34,907 nucleotides of DNA, from contig JAFVBF010000003.1 of NCBI GenBank assembly GCA_017480145.1, forward strand, positions 1 to 34,907. The letters run 5' to 3'. Origin of the DNA: Bacteroidales bacterium. Its GTDB lineage: Bacteria; Bacteroidota; Bacteroidia; Bacteroidales; P3. The notes beneath the pieces are model-generated. The model was given only the letters and a program-made list of their open reading frames with translations, ran no database searches and had not been told where the DNA came from. The position numbers were made by a program, and so were the translations under genes. This document shows positions 34,701 through 34,907 of this stretch, in pieces; positions within the stretch are counted from its first letter, which is position 1, and each line of letters starts with the position of its first letter.

Positions 34701-34907
34701 TTAGTCCCACGAGGTGTCGTCGCGAGAGATGGGGCAGGTCATGCAACGGGCGCCACCGCCACCGCGAGGCAGTTCGCTGGCTGCAAAGGTCACCACCGCC
34801 TTCTCGTAACTCCATGGGTCGCACTTGCCGTCGGCCACCTCCTCGGCTGTCAGCACGTTGAAGCCAGCATGGTCCAGCGCTTCTATCGTGTTGCGGTTGC
34901 GTCGGTA
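34701..34907 (-). CDS. Arginine deiminase-like protein, C-terminal fragment
   Basis: The window edge cuts this minus-strand gene; 68 codons and a TAA (34701-34703) are visible. The end reads ELPRGGGGARCMTCPISRDD, the C-terminal signature of arginine deiminase, in which the cysteine of ARCMTCP is the nucleophile. The full enzyme would hydrolyse arginine to citrulline and ammonia, or act on a related guanidino compound. It is 39 bases upstream of the DUF2723 gene on the same strand, so the two may be co-transcribed. The other active-site residues lie outside the window. Confidence 0.85.
   Translation of the reverse strand, partial: YRRNRNTIEALDHAGFNVLTAEEVADGKCDPWSYEKAVVTFAASELPRGGGGARCMTCPISRDDTSWD

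Noticed and set aside
1-34907. tRNA genes, rRNA genes, CRISPR arrays and insertion sequences
   Set aside because: No cloverleaf, regular spaced repeats or transposase reading frames were recognised by eye on either strand.

Overview
The window looks like Bacteroidales DNA, probably Prevotellaceae or a close relative. The evidence is Bacteroidetes-type promoter elements (a TAnnTTTG -7 box; one copy has a TTTG -33 box 20 bases away), short-signal lipoproteins, an M13 lipoprotein peptidase, and a DUF2723/TMEM260-like membrane protein. The genus is inferred from general likeness, not from a marker gene.

Positions 1-17260 are most of a surface-polysaccharide (capsule/EPS or O-antigen type) locus. 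It opens with the tail of a UDP-glucuronate-4-epimerase-like gene and closes with a GT2 glycosyltransferase and a phosphoglycosyl transferase that would start repeat units on undecaprenyl phosphate. Between these G+C-richer ends lies an A+T-richer block (about 400-15050). It holds a nonulosonic acid pathway of the pseudaminic type (pseB, pseC, a GNAT, pseF, aldo/keto reductase, SpsF-like cytidylyltransferase, class III aminotransferase, two more GNATs, a formyltransferase, pseI), then a GT4 transferase, Wzx flippase, Wzy polymerase and a possible GT-B transferase. The genes are tightly packed, many overlapping by a few bases, so they are probably one operon.

The most interesting signal is in the nonulosonate block. 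Poly-G tracts lie in two GNAT genes (7 G each) and at the 3' end of pseF (10 G). The GNAT that best resembles PseH is broken exactly at its tract and followed at once by an intact sugar N-formyltransferase. This suggests a phase-variable choice between N-acetyl and N-formyl decoration of the same sugar. No pseG is present, while a reductase, second cytidylyltransferase and aminotransferase are extra, so the final sugar may not be plain pseudaminic acid.

Positions 17345-18801 carry a small helix-turn-helix-like protein and a tyrosine recombinase family protein that has lost several catalytic residues. From 19218 on the genes are mostly chromosomal: a small lipoprotein, uvrB, an M13 peptidase lipoprotein, an HtrA-type protease plus MATE transporter pair, a four-gene operon (GT4, hddA, gmhA, hddC) for GDP-D-glycero-D-manno-heptose, a large DUF2723 protein, and the end of an arginine deiminase-like gene cut by the window edge. 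Several clear hairpin terminators separate these units. No tRNA, rRNA, CRISPR array or insertion sequence was recognised.
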